From Catellatospora citrea (lineage in GTDB: Bacteria > Actinomycetota > Actinomycetes > Mycobacteriales > Micromonosporaceae): a stretch of DNA of 64,000 bases. The position numbers and the translations under genes are program-made. Location: NCBI RefSeq assembly GCF_003610235.1, contig NZ_RAPR01000001.1, positions 5,828,001 to 5,892,000 of the forward strand, given 5' to 3'. The notes beneath the pieces are model-generated. The model did no database searches. It had not been told where the DNA came from and was given only the letters and a program-made list of their open reading frames with translations. Each line of letters begins with the position of its first letter. Within the stretch, counting starts at the first letter, position 1. Below, one piece after another: positions 1 to 9,248 of the stretch.

Positions 1-27
1 CCGTACCCGCAGAGGGGTTCTTCTTCC

Positions 28-765
28 ATGTTCGACGCACTGTTCCATGCTGCCCACACCGCCGTCATCCACCTGTCCACCGTGCTCGCGCCCGTCGGCG
101 GCGCGGCCGCGGCCGTCGTCGCGGTCACGATGGGAGTCCGCCTGCTGGTGCACCCGCTGACCCGCGCCGCCGTACGCGGGGAGCGGGCGCGTGCCGTGCT
201 CGCGCCGCAGCTGGCCGCGCTGCGCAAGAAGCACGGCAAGGACACCGCCGCCCTCGCCCAGGCCATGACGGACCTGCATCGCGAGGCGGGTGTGTCGCCG
301 CTGGCCGGGTTCGCGCCGATGCTGCTCCAGGCGCCGGTCTTCATCGTGCTCTACCAGCTGTTCGCCAGCGCCACCGTGGCCGGTCAGGCCAACGTGCTGC
401 TCGACAGCACGCTGTTCGGGGTGCCGCTGAGCGCGCACCTGCTCGCCCCGGCGGCCGCGTGGCTGCCGCATCTGGCCGTGTTCGGCGGTGTGGTGGCGGT
501 GCTGACGGCACTGGCGTGGGTATCGTCACAGCGGGCCGTGCGGCTGGCGGCGCTGCAGGAGACGCCGGCGACGGGTCTGCTGGCGGCGCTGCCGCGGGTG
601 CTGCCGTACGCCATCTTGGTCAGTGCCGTGGTGTTGCCGCTGGCAGCGGTGCTGTACCTGGCGACCTCGACCGCGTGGACGGTGGCCGAGAACGCGCTGC
701 TGCGGCGCGGCTATCCGGCCCGTGCCGCGAGCGGGCTGCCGGCCTCGGGCGGTGCGGTGGCGTGA
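28..765 (+). CDS. yidC: YidC/Oxa1-family membrane protein insertase (accessory copy)
   Basis: This 245-residue polytopic protein belongs to the YidC/Oxa1/Alb3 family, which inserts and folds inner-membrane proteins. Hydrophobic segments lie near residues 17-37, 95-118, 140-165 and 188-215. An arginine in the first segment (VTMGVRLLVHPL) sits where the family has its conserved groove arginine, and a charged cytoplasmic loop follows with the KKHGKD stretch. It lacks the extended C-terminal tail of the housekeeping actinobacterial YidC. It is not beside rpmH, rnpA or jag, so I infer a second, accessory insertase. The ATG is preceded by GAGGGG about 10 bases upstream. The family call is firm, its specific clients are unknown. 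Confidence 0.85.
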   Translation: MFDALFHAAHTAVIHLSTVLAPVGGAAAAVVAVTMGVRLLVHPLTRAAVRGERARAVLAPQLAALRKKHGKDTAALAQAMTDLHREAGVSPLAGFAPMLLQAPVFIVLYQLFASATVAGQANVLLDSTLFGVPLSAHLLAPAAAWLPHLAVFGGVVAVLTALAWVSSQRAVRLAALQETPATGLLAALPRVLPYAILVSAVVLPLAAVLYLATSTAWTVAENALLRRGYPARAASGLPASGGAVA

Positions 766-818
766 CTTCGGTCGGACAGCCGATCGCGATCATCGTGGGG
801 CGTGGGTAGCGTCCTGGC

Positions 819-1673
819 GTGACCAAGCATCGGCTCAACGAGGACGACGCGACCACGATCATGCCCAGGCTGAGCCTGCCGGCGACCGTCGAGGAGCTCG
901 CGGCGCAGGAGCGGGAGCCCGAGGCGAGGCGGTCCCGGCGGCCGGTCGTGATCGTCGCCGCGGTCACGACCGTGCTCACCACCGCGGCGACGGGCTGGGC
1001 GCTGGCCCAACCCGCGGACCAGCCGGTGTCGCCGCCGGTCGCGCTGGCCACCGCGGGATCACGCGGGTTCGTCGACGGTTTCGGCGAGGTCAGCGCGTCG
1101 GTGGAGGCGCCATCGCGGTCGTGGCCGCGAAATCCTTCGGCACGGCCGTCGGTGCAGCCGTCGTCGCAGCCGTCGGCGGCCGCGTCGCCGTCGGTCGCGC
1201 CCGCGTCGCCGGGCCAGCCGCTGGCCGTTTCGGAGCTGGTGGCCGGCAGCCTGCGGTCGCTGCGGGCGGCCGACCGGCCCGACCGGTTCGTGCGGCAGAG
1301 CGGCGGCCTCGCGTCGCTGGTCAGCGTCACGCAGGCCAGCACCGGCCAGGTGCGGCAGGCGGCCACGTTCACGGTGGCGAAGGGGCTGGCCGACGCGAAC
1401 TGCTTCTCGTTCGTGGGCGTCGACGGCGGCTACCTGCGCCATTACGACTGGCGCATCCGCCACGACAAGAACGACGGGTCCGCGCTGTTCCGGGCCGACG
1501 CGACGTTCTGCGTCCGGCCGGGTTCCCAGCCCGACACGGTCTACCTGGAGTCGCACAACTACCGCGGCTACTTCATCCATCTGCGCGGTGACGAGCTGTG
1601 GATCGACCGGTGGCGCGACCGGGACAGCTTCAAGCGCGAGAGCGCCTTCACCGTCACCACTCCCTGGGGCTGA
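819..1673 (+). CDS. Membrane-anchored AbfB (CBM42-like) domain protein
   Basis: The protein has 284 residues: a charged cytoplasmic N-terminus, one membrane segment at about 42-63, a Ser/Pro-rich linker at about 93-132 and a C-terminal AbfB-type domain from about 135 to the end. The AbfB signature includes the FVGVDGGYLRHYDWRIRH block and the SFKRESAFTV ending. AbfB domains bind arabinofuranose side chains, so an extracellular arabinan/arabinoxylan-sensing or binding role is inferred; no catalytic domain is present. The start is GTG, with a TAGCGT -10-like hexamer at 807-812 ending six bases before it, which suggests leaderless transcription. Confidence 0.75.
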   Translation: MTKHRLNEDDATTIMPRLSLPATVEELAAQEREPEARRSRRPVVIVAAVTTVLTTAATGWALAQPADQPVSPPVALATAGSRGFVDGFGEVSASVEAPSRSWPRNPSARPSVQPSSQPSAAASPSVAPASPGQPLAVSELVAGSLRSLRAADRPDRFVRQSGGLASLVSVTQASTGQVRQAATFTVAKGLADANCFSFVGVDGGYLRHYDWRIRHDKNDGSALFRADATFCVRPGSQPDTVYLESHNYRGYFIHLRGDELWIDRWRDRDSFKRESAFTVTTPWG

Positions 1674-2170
1674 CCTGCAATTTGCATGTTCCGCGGCCAT
1701 CCGTAGGTAGGCACGGTTACTTGCGTATGGCTACGTAGCGCTCTACGGATTGTCGCCACAGGGCCGCTCGGCGATCGTTGAGGGCATGGGTGGACCACCT
1801 GGGAACCGCCGAGCGACTCCCCAGCGGCACGTGACATCGTCTCCGTGTCGCTGGGTGGATTCGCACCCCCGTCGGGGGTTCCCGAACGGTTTGGGGTAAC
1901 GGCCGGTCACCGCCGGTCGGAACCAGTGCGCTCGCTGAGCGGTGTGGCAGGGAGATGCGTCGTCATCCAGAGCTGACGGCGTACGACCCTGAGGTGGGGG
2001 AGCGGCCGATCGTCGCTCCCTCACCACCAGCACGAACGACAGGCTCGATCCACCGTCGTCCGGCCAGTGCCAGGGCCGCCGACGGGGCCTGGGGAGGAGG
2101 TGGCCTCCGGTGCCGGCAACGGCTCCGGGGGCCGCTCACGTTCTGACCTGGTCGGTAGGGAGAAGCGCGC
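1674..2170. other. Long convergent intergenic region, no gene recognised
   Basis: No reading frame with coding character or family resemblance was found in these 497 bases. Small palindromes are visible: an 8-base inverted repeat ATCCGTAG at 1699-1706 with CTACGGAT at 1743-1750, a 10-base palindrome GCTACGTAGC at 1730-1739 inside its loop, and ACCCCCGTCGGGGGT at 1865-1879 that could act as a weak hairpin. Both flanking genes end here, so regulatory sites for them are not expected. Confidence 0.4.
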
Positions 2171-5008
2171 TCAACCGGGCAGGTCCAGCTCCACCCCGGC
2201 CAGTTCGGCTCGGGAGTGGACGCCCAGCTTGTGCAGCGAGCGGGCCACGTGCTGCTCGACGGTGCGCGGCGACAGGAACAGCATCTGGGCGATCTCGCGG
2301 TTGGTGCGCCCCTGCGCGGCCAGCCGGGCCACCTCCCGTTCCCGGGGGGTGAGGCCGCCGCCGTAGCCCGGCCGCCCGCCCCGCGCCACCACCCCGTGTT
2401 CGCGCAGTGTGTGCTGGCAGCGGGCCGCGTCCCAGCCCGCGCCCAGCGCGGTGAACGCGGTGCCCGCCGCGGCCAGCGCGGCCAGCGCGTCGGCGTCGCC
2501 CGGGCGCAGGGCCAGCTCGCTGCGGGCCCGGCCCTCCTCGGCCTGCGCCGCCTCGTACGGGCGCGGCTGCGCGGCGAAGCCCTTGGCCGCCCCGGCGAAG
2601 TGGGCCACCGCCTCGGCGTGCCGGCCCTCGGCGGCCAGCAGGTGCCCCCGGCACAGTTCCAGGGCCGCTTCGGCCAGCGGCGACTCCAGCCCGCGCATGC
2701 CTTCGGCGAACTCCTCGGCCAGGTCGCGCGCCTCCCCGGTCAGCCCGGCCTGGCCGAGCACGTGCACCGCGTACGGGGCCAGCTCGGCGGCCCAGTTCCA
2801 GATGGCCTTCGCACGCACCCGGGCCACCGCCCGGCGGGTCTCGGCGACGGCCTCGTCGAGCTGCCCGCGGGCGGCCAGCACCCGGATGTAGGCCCCGGAG
2901 GCCGCGGCGACCACCGGCACCGTGCTCGTGTGCGGGGCGGCGACGCCCGCGGCGGCCAGCGAGGACTCCGCGGTGTCCCAGTCGCCGCGGGCCATCGCCA
3001 GCTGCCCGGTCACCAGGTGCCCCTCGACCTCGGTGGTGGGCCCGTCCGGCCCGGTGAACTCGACGGCCCGGTCAGCCAGGCCGGGCCACCGGCCCATCGC
3101 CCAGTCCAGGCGCAACATGGTGCACCGGGCGGTGGTGCTGGTGACCGAGGCGCCGACCTGCTCGGCGAGGTCGGTGGCCTGGCGCAGGAATTCCTCGGCG
3201 GCGCGGTGGCGGCCCAGCAGGGTCGTCGCGTCGGCCAGGTTCTGCAGGCCGCGGGCGACCTGCTGGCGTACGGCCAGGTTCGGGCCGCCCTCGGTGGTGA
3301 GCCGCTGCGCCACCGTCCACGCGGCCGGGTCGCCGCAGTTCATCAGCAGGGTGGCCCGGTTGGCGAGCACGGCCATCTTGATGGCGTCGTCGTCGCAGGC
3401 GGCGGCGGCCTCCTCGGCGCGTTCCAGCCAGCCCAGGTCGCGGCTGAACGAGGAGAAGTGCAGCACCGGCCAGGACAGCACGGCCATGGCGCGGGCGGCC
3501 AGCGCCGGGCGCTCGTGCAGCTCGTCGACGGCCTGTTCCACCTCTGCGGCGCCCTCGACGTACTCGCCGGCCTGGTTCATCAGCACCAGGCCCAGCTTGA
3601 GCCGCAGCTCCCCGCGGGCGGCGACGGGCAGCCGGTCGTCGGCGATGATGCGCCGCAGCAGCGCGACGGTCTGGTCGGAGCGGCGGCCGACCTCGGCGGT
3701 CTGCGCCAGCCGGATGGTCAGCCGGGTGCGCACGTTGCGCGGCACGGTCTGGTCGGCCAGCACCTCCTCCAGGGTGGCGATGGCGGACTCGTTGTCGCCG
3801 TCGGCGATGTAGCGCTCCGCGGCCGCCTCGGCGTGGCGCATCCAGGCCTTGTGCTGGCCCGAGCGGCGGTGGTGGTGGGCCAGCCGGGCCAGCTGCGGGG
3901 CCGCGGTGCCGTGCGCGAGGGCGATTGCGGCGCGGCTGTGCAGCTCGCGCCGCCACGGGCCGGGCATCACCTCGTACACGGCGCGGGCGGCCAGCGGGAT
4001 CCGGTAGCCGTAGCGGCCGTCCTCGGCCTCGGCGAGCACCGCCCCGGCCAGCACCTCGACGAGGGCGTCCCGGCCCTCGCCGGCGTCCATCCCGGACACC
4101 TCGGCGAGCAGTTCCTCGGCGACGGGCTCGTCGAGCACGGCGGCGGCCTCGGCGATGCGCCGCCCGGCCGTGGACAGCGCGGCGACGCGGGCGTTGGTCA
4201 GCTCGCGCAGCCGCGCGGGCGGGGCGAACCGGCCGAAGCCGTTGCCGTCGCTCTCCTCCCCGGGCACGCGCAGCTGTTCGAGCACGTCCTCGATGACGCG
4301 GGGCACGCCGCCGGTGACCGCGGTGAGCCGGGCGGTGAAGTCGGCCGGGGGATCCTGCCGCCGGACCTGGCGGACCAGGCGGCGCACGTCGTCGGCCTGC
4401 AGCGGGTGCACGCGCACGGTCGCCGAGCGCATCTGCGGCGCGTACGCGGCGGCGACGCCGAGCGGCAGCCCCGACACCGCCAGCTCCTCGGGCCGGTAGG
4501 ACAGCACCAGGCAGACCTCGGGCAGCGGCGCGGACAGCAGCAGCGACAGCAGGTCACGTGAGTCGGGGTCGATCCACTGCAGATCCTCGACCACCAGCGT
4601 GACCCGGCCCAGCGAGCCGAGCAGCGCGCCGATCGCGCGCAGCATCCGGTGCCGGTCCTCGGCGGGGTCGGCCAGGCCCGGCAGGCCCGGCGGCATCCGG
4701 TCGGCGAGTTCGGGCAGCAGCGGGCGCAGCACGCCCAGCAGGGGGTTCAACGTGGACGCCGGGGCCAGGTGCGGTTCGGCGGACAGCAGCAACCCCGTCA
4801 CCGCGGCCAGCGGCAGCGGCGGCCGGATGGGCGGGCAGGCGGCGGCGAGCACCGTCCCGGCGGCCTGCCGTCGCCACTCGTTGATCAGCCTGGTCTTGCC
4901 GCTGCCGGCTTCGCCCGCGACGAACAGCACCGCGGGCGGCTGCGCCACAGCGTGCAGGAAGCGTTGCAGAGTCTCGTTGCGCCCGACGAACACGCGGTCT
5001 GTCTGCAC
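2171..5008 (-). CDS. LAL-type (large ATP-binding) LuxR-family transcriptional regulator
   Basis: The product is about 945 residues. An N-terminal AAA/NACHT-like ATPase has Walker A GEAGSGKT at residues 32-39 and a Walker B-like VVEDLQWID near 130. A long helical, TPR-like middle follows, and a C-terminal LuxR HTH ([19 protein letters not shown]) covers roughly the last 65 residues. LAL proteins are MalT-like, signal-activated activators, often of sugar or antibiotic genes. I chose GTG at 5008 because a TTGGCG-N18-GAAGAT promoter ends six bases before it (leaderless). An in-frame ATG at 5035 is the alternative. It is divergent from the phosphoesterase gene, and its target genes cannot be told. 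Confidence 0.88.
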   Translation of the reverse strand: MQTDRVFVGRNETLQRFLHAVAQPPAVLFVAGEAGSGKTRLINEWRRQAAGTVLAAACPPIRPPLPLAAVTGLLLSAEPHLAPASTLNPLLGVLRPLLPELADRMPPGLPGLADPAEDRHRMLRAIGALLGSLGRVTLVVEDLQWIDPDSRDLLSLLLSAPLPEVCLVLSYRPEELAVSGLPLGVAAAYAPQMRSATVRVHPLQADDVRRLVRQVRRQDPPADFTARLTAVTGGVPRVIEDVLEQLRVPGEESDGNGFGRFAPPARLRELTNARVAALSTAGRRIAEAAAVLDEPVAEELLAEVSGMDAGEGRDALVEVLAGAVLAEAEDGRYGYRIPLAARAVYEVMPGPWRRELHSRAAIALAHGTAAPQLARLAHHHRRSGQHKAWMRHAEAAAERYIADGDNESAIATLEEVLADQTVPRNVRTRLTIRLAQTAEVGRRSDQTVALLRRIIADDRLPVAARGELRLKLGLVLMNQAGEYVEGAAEVEQAVDELHERPALAARAMAVLSWPVLHFSSFSRDLGWLERAEEAAAACDDDAIKMAVLANRATLLMNCGDPAAWTVAQRLTTEGGPNLAVRQQVARGLQNLADATTLLGRHRAAEEFLRQATDLAEQVGASVTSTTARCTMLRLDWAMGRWPGLADRAVEFTGPDGPTTEVEGHLVTGQLAMARGDWDTAESSLAAAGVAAPHTSTVPVVAAASGAYIRVLAARGQLDEAVAETRRAVARVRAKAIWNWAAELAPYAVHVLGQAGLTGEARDLAEEFAEGMRGLESPLAEAALELCRGHLLAAEGRHAEAVAHFAGAAKGFAAQPRPYEAAQAEEGRARSELALRPGDADALAALAAAGTAFTALGAGWDAARCQHTLREHGVVARGGRPGYGGGLTPREREVARLAAQGRTNREIAQMLFLSPRTVEQHVARSLHKLGVHSRAELAGVELDLPG

Positions 5009-5170
5009 GCCCGTATCTTCGCCGTTGCCGGGCATCGACGCCAAGTCATCCCGCGCCGTGAACGGAACACGACTGCCCGGGCGGCTTCGTGCGGGCGGCC
5101 GACGTCCGGTCGGCCGAACCGCCCCGGGGCGGCCGTGGGTAGTGTTGCGGCGCGAGACGGAGGAGGGCGG

Positions 5171-7336
5171 ATGGGCCGGGTCATCGTCATCGGGGACGTC
5201 GGCGGCTTCCCGGATCAGCTCCGCGCGGCGCTGGTCGCGGCCGGGGCGCGGAAGAAGGACCTGCGGCTGCCCGCCGACCTGACCGTGATCCAGGTCGGGG
5301 ACCTGGTCGACCGCGGCCCGGACAGCTCCGGCGCTCTGCGCATCGTCGCCGGCCGCCTCGACGACCAGCCGGACCAGTGGATCCAGCTGCTGGGCAACCA
5401 CGAGTCGCAGTACTTGCCCGGCGGCGACCAGTTCTTCCCGCAGCGGTTGTCCAAAGCCGATGCCCGGCTGCTGCGTTCCTGGTGGGACGACGGCAGGCTG
5501 CGCGTGGCCGCGGCGGTGCGCACCGCGGACGACGACGACTACCTGCTCAGCCATGCCGGGCTGACGGTGGCGTGCTGGCAGGAGTTGGGCGAGCCGGCGA
5601 CCGCCGCGGCCGCCGCCCGACTGCTCGACGAGCGCCCCGAGCCGTTGCTGTGGCGTGGTTTCTACACCGATGCGGACGGCAAGTCCGGGCCGCTGTGGGC
5701 CGAGGCCGGTTCCGAGCTGTACGGCGAATGGCTGAGCTTCCACGCCACCGGCGGCTTCGTGCCGTTCGGGCAGATCCACGGGCACTCGCAGATCGTGGGC
5801 TTCCGCGATCGCAGCTGGCGCGTCACCGGCCGGATCCGGCAGCGGGCCACCGTCGACTGGGCGGCCCGGCACGTGCGGCTGCGCGCGGGCGGCCGGGTGT
5901 TCATCGGCGTCGACCCCAAGCACGGCCGCAACGGTGCACCCTCGTGGCGGCCGCTCGAACTCGACGGCGCCATCGTGCTCTCCGACGGTCACCTTCGCGG
6001 CGGCACGGCACGACCGGACGACTCGCCGCGGCCCGATGCCTCGTCCGACCCGGTCGACGCGATGACGGGCGGCGGGACAGCCTCCGGCGGTGTGCTGACG
6101 GGAGTGGCGCCGATCGCGGCGCGGACCGGCGACGCCGGGTCACCGGCAGGGCGTCGCGCGGATCGGCCCTACGACGTCGTACTTTTCGGAGCGACCGGGT
6201 TCACCGGCGGGCTGACCGCCGAATACCTCGCGCGGCACGTGCCGGACGGGTGCCGGTGGGCGCTCGCCGGGCGGGATGCCGCCCGGCTGGCGGCGGTGCG
6301 AGACCGGCTGGCCGCGGCCGTGCCGGGCTGCGCCGACCTGCCGCTGCTGCACGCCGACAGCGCCGACCCGGCGTCGCTGGCCGCGCTGGCCGCCGCGGCC
6401 CGCGTGGTGATCAGCACCGTGGGCCCGTACGTGCTGCACGGCGAGCCCCTGGTGGCCGCGTGTGCGGCGGCCGGCACCGACTACGTGGACCTGACCGGCG
6501 AGCCCGAGTTCATCGACGACATGTACGTGCGCCACCACGCCACCGCCGTGGCCACCGGGGCGCGGCTGGTGCACGCGTGCGGGTTCGACTCCGTGCCGCA
6601 CGATCTCGGCGTGTACCTGACCGTCGGGCGGCTGCCGTCCGACGGTCCGATCCGGGTCGACGGCCACGTGCGGGCTGGTGGCACGGTCTCCGGGGGCACG
6701 CTGGCGTCGGCGCTGTTGGCGTTCTCCCGGCGGCGGCAGACGGCACGCGCCGCCCGCGAGCGCCGCGCGCTCGACCCGCGCCCGGCGGACCGGCGGATCC
6801 GTACGCCGCTGGGCAGGCTGCGCCGGGCGCACCCGGCCAGTGGCCTGAAGGGCTGGTCGGTGCCGCTGCCGACGGTCGATCCGCAGATCGTGGGCCGGTC
6901 GGCGGCGGCGCTGGACCGGTACGGGCCGGACTTCGCCTACACGCACAGCGCGGTGGTGCGCCGCCTGCCGGTCGCGCTGGCCGGGCTCGCGGCTGCGGCG
7001 GTGCTGTTGGTGCTGGCCCAGTTCGGGCCGGTGCGGCGGTGGCTGACGCGGCGGCGGCCGGGCGGACAGGGCCCGAGCGCCCAGCAGCGGGCGAAGAGCT
7101 GGTTCACGGCCCGTTTCGTCGGCGAGGGCAGCGGCCGGCGGGTCGTCACCGAGGTGGCGGGCGGCGACCCAGGTTACGGCGAGACCGCGAAGATGCTCGC
7201 CGAGTCGGCCCTCTGCCTGGCCTTCGACGAGCTGCCCTCGACCTCGGGGCAGGTCACCACCGCGCTGGCGATGGGCGATGCGCTGGCCGCGCGCCTGATG
7301 CGGGCGGGACTGCGTATCGAGGTCGAGCGGGCCTGA
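5171..7336 (+). CDS. Calcineurin-like phosphoesterase joined in frame to a saccharopine-dehydrogenase-like reductase
   Basis: One uninterrupted frame of 721 residues carries two unrelated parts. Residues 1-275 are a PPP/ApaH-like metallophosphoesterase with IGDVGG, GDLVDRG, LLGNHES, LSHAG and IHGHS motifs; the usual GDxHG histidine is glycine. After a 55-residue Ala/Gly/Asp-rich linker, residues 333-721 are a saccharopine-dehydrogenase-like NAD(P) protein (GATGFTG at about 340) with a hydrophobic segment near 598-618, like actinobacterial trans-acting enoyl reductases. The ATG at 5171 follows GGAGG. A separate second gene could begin at ATG 6062, but no ribosome site precedes it and there is no intervening stop. 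Fusion versus two overlapping genes is unresolved. Confidence 0.75.
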   Translation: MGRVIVIGDVGGFPDQLRAALVAAGARKKDLRLPADLTVIQVGDLVDRGPDSSGALRIVAGRLDDQPDQWIQLLGNHESQYLPGGDQFFPQRLSKADARLLRSWWDDGRLRVAAAVRTADDDDYLLSHAGLTVACWQELGEPATAAAAARLLDERPEPLLWRGFYTDADGKSGPLWAEAGSELYGEWLSFHATGGFVPFGQIHGHSQIVGFRDRSWRVTGRIRQRATVDWAARHVRLRAGGRVFIGVDPKHGRNGAPSWRPLELDGAIVLSDGHLRGGTARPDDSPRPDASSDPVDAMTGGGTASGGVLTGVAPIAARTGDAGSPAGRRADRPYDVVLFGATGFTGGLTAEYLARHVPDGCRWALAGRDAARLAAVRDRLAAAVPGCADLPLLHADSADPASLAALAAAARVVISTVGPYVLHGEPLVAACAAAGTDYVDLTGEPEFIDDMYVRHHATAVATGARLVHACGFDSVPHDLGVYLTVGRLPSDGPIRVDGHVRAGGTVSGGTLASALLAFSRRRQTARAARERRALDPRPADRRIRTPLGRLRRAHPASGLKGWSVPLPTVDPQIVGRSAAALDRYGPDFAYTHSAVVRRLPVALAGLAAAAVLLVLAQFGPVRRWLTRRRPGGQGPSAQQRAKSWFTARFVGEGSGRRVVTEVAGGDPGYGETAKMLAESALCLAFDELPSTSGQVTTALAMGDALAARLMRAGLRIEVERA

Positions 7337-7344
7337 ACACGGTA

Positions 7345-7374
7345 GTGGCCGCCGGGCGTCTGCCCGGCGGCCAC
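7345..7374. terminator. Bidirectional terminator hairpin
   Basis: A perfect 13-bp inverted repeat, GTGGCCGCCGGGC at 7345-7357 and GCCCGGCGGCCAC at 7362-7374, encloses a four-base loop. It lies between the converging ends of the phosphoesterase/reductase gene and the LPVTG wall-protein gene, so it can stop transcription from both sides. No U-tract follows, as is common in this group. Confidence 0.7.
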
Positions 7375-7394
7375 CTGTGCTCACGCGACCGGGG

Positions 7395-8906
7395 TCAGCT
7401 CAGCCCGATCGGCATGCGCCGGCGGCGGGCCACCACGAACAGCACGACGCCGAGCGCCACCAGCGCGCCACCCACACCGGCGACCAGGCCGACCTGGACA
7501 CCGGTGACCGGCAGGCCGCCGCCGGTGCCGCCGGCGGCGAGCGTGATCTTGGCGGTGTTGTTCGCGTTGTTCAGGTCGGTGTGCGGCTCGGTCATGTCGG
7601 CTGCGGTCAGGTCGACCGCGCCGTCAGCACCGGACGTGGCGACGATCTCGAAGGTGAACGGCACCGTGATCGTCTCGCCCACGCCGTGGAAGAGAGCCTC
7701 GGGCAGGCAGCGGTAGTACCGGTGACCGGCCTCGCCCCAGCCGAGGACGTCGAACGTGCCGTCGGCGAGCTTGACGAGCGCCACGCATCGGGACGGGACG
7801 CGCACGGCCTTGGCCCACTCCGGCACGGTGACGCCGTATTCGACGGCACCGTCGCCCCGGCCCAGGCCGTTGTTCGAGGCGGGGCCGTTGTTCGTGACGC
7901 CGAGGTCCACGGTGACCTTGTCACCGACCGCGCCGGTCAGCTCCGCGCCCTTGGCGGCCAGGTCGTTGCCGGTCGCCACGAGCCAGGTCATGTCGGCCCA
8001 GTTGTCCTGCGCGTCGATCTCGGCGACCAGCGCGCGGCTCCGTGCGGCGGGGGCCTCGACGAGGGTCAGCTCGGTGCCCGAGGCCGCCTTCTGGAAGCCC
8101 AACTGGCGGCGCAGCTCGGACGGCGTCTCCGTGCCGATGTCGACGCTCATGCTGCCGCGCTCGGCGGTGGCGGTGTCGTCCGCGACGGTCGCCTGGAAGC
8201 CGCCCGGCACCGAGTATTCGGCACCCGGCTCGACGGGCTTGGCGATGGTGCACAGCACGTAGGTTCCGCCCAGCTCGTCCCACGGGGCGTACAGGCAGTT
8301 GTCGTATTGCGCGGGCTTGATGCCGTGGGAGAAGGAGAAGAAGAGGTCCAGCGACGGTGCGGCCTTGTCCCCGGCGTTGACCAGGTTCACCGGCACGTTG
8401 ACCTTGTCCCCGATCTTCGGCTTCTGCTCCCAGTCTTTGCCCAGCACCACTATGTCCGCCCCGCTGGCCACGGTCACCTCGGCGGTGTCGGTGACCGACT
8501 CCGCACCGTCGGCGGTGGCGGTCACCGTGATCTCGGCCTTGACCCCCTCCGTGGCGCCGGCGCCGGGCACCAGCCGCACCGGGATCGTGCCGCTGAAGCC
8601 GCCGTCGGGCAGGTCGCAGACGCCGGTCGAGCCGGTGACGGCGCACTTGACGTCCATGCCGGGAAACGTCGGGGCGGCGATGCCGTCGAGGCTGCTGAAG
8701 TCGATCGTGACCTTGCCGTTGACCGCTCCGTCGGCGGCTACGCCCAGGTGGAACACCTTGCCGGGCGCGCCGTTCGCGCCAAGGATGATGTCCTGAAGGT
8801 CGGCCCAGAGGTAGCCCTCGGCGTGTACGGGCGCGGGGCTCAGCGCGATGGCGGCAGCGGCGACGGCGCCCACCGCCAGCAGGCGGCGGGGAATGGGCAG
8901 TCTCAT
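7395..8906 (-). CDS. Sortase-anchored (LPVTG) cell-wall surface protein
   Basis: This 503-residue secreted protein has a signal peptide at residues 1-29 ending in PVHA and a classical sorting signal: LPVTG at about 465-469, a hydrophobic helix, then ARRRR. The body looks like tandem Ig-like/CARDB-type beta domains rich in Val, Thr and Ala (for example VPVNLVNAGDKA and VDLGVTNNGPAS, typical of DUF11/CARDB repeats), plus a few Cys pairs. Anchoring to peptidoglycan by a class E/F-like sortase is expected; no sortase gene is in view. A GGGAGGA ribosome site supports ATG at 8906. The binding partner is unknown. Confidence 0.8.
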   Translation of the reverse strand: MRLPIPRRLLAVGAVAAAAIALSPAPVHAEGYLWADLQDIILGANGAPGKVFHLGVAADGAVNGKVTIDFSSLDGIAAPTFPGMDVKCAVTGSTGVCDLPDGGFSGTIPVRLVPGAGATEGVKAEITVTATADGAESVTDTAEVTVASGADIVVLGKDWEQKPKIGDKVNVPVNLVNAGDKAAPSLDLFFSFSHGIKPAQYDNCLYAPWDELGGTYVLCTIAKPVEPGAEYSVPGGFQATVADDTATAERGSMSVDIGTETPSELRRQLGFQKAASGTELTLVEAPAARSRALVAEIDAQDNWADMTWLVATGNDLAAKGAELTGAVGDKVTVDLGVTNNGPASNNGLGRGDGAVEYGVTVPEWAKAVRVPSRCVALVKLADGTFDVLGWGEAGHRYYRCLPEALFHGVGETITVPFTFEIVATSGADGAVDLTAADMTEPHTDLNNANNTAKITLAAGGTGGGLPVTGVQVGLVAGVGGALVALGVVLFVVARRRRMPIGLS

Positions 8907-9248
8907 GGGTGTTGCGTCCTCCCGTGATGATGATCGTGCCGCCGCAGGATACGCAGAGCGTTTCACGTTCGCTGACCCGCTGGTCAGTTCGTGGCCGGTC
9001 GGCGGTGGCAGTCGTCCTATCAGCCAACCTGCCCTGTCGTCGGCATCTGTCATGAACCGGTTCAGTCGAATGCTCGTCGCCTGGGGTGCGGGAGCCGCAG
9101 AAAGCACCTTAACCGGTTGCGCCCATCGTCGCATCCACCTATGCTGATGCCGACGCTTGTAGGGAGCCGTCGGGCTGCGTCATCCCGAGTCCTCGTGTCC
9201 GTCCCCCGCGTCGGCAACGCCGACGGGGCTGCTCCCTCCGAGGTGAAC
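8907..9248. other. Divergent promoter region between wall protein and mannanase genes
   Basis: The 342 bases hold no gene. They contain the mannanase promoter and two AACCGGTT palindromes described separately, then a leader of about 100 bases with a small GTCGGC/GCCGAC hairpin near 9209-9223 ahead of the mannanase ribosome site. Confidence 0.6.
9054..9145 (+). promoter_or_regulatory. Mannanase promoter with two AACCGGTT palindromic operators
   Basis: GAACCGGTTC at 9054-9063 is a perfect 10-bp palindrome, and AACCGGTT recurs at 9111-9118, 56 bp downstream. A good promoter, TTGCGC (9117-9122) with 17-base spacing to TATGCT (9140-9145), overlaps the second site at its -35 box. AA-CCGG-TT fits the general shape of LacI-family operators, so repression of the mannanase by a LacI-type regulator encoded elsewhere is inferred. 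Confidence 0.55.

Noticed and set aside
7377..8927. Long plus-strand open frame opposite the LPVTG wall-protein gene
   Set aside because: It is a GC-bias shadow: composition is Arg/Gly/His/Val-rich without domains, whereas the minus-strand frame has signal peptide, repeats and a sorting signal.
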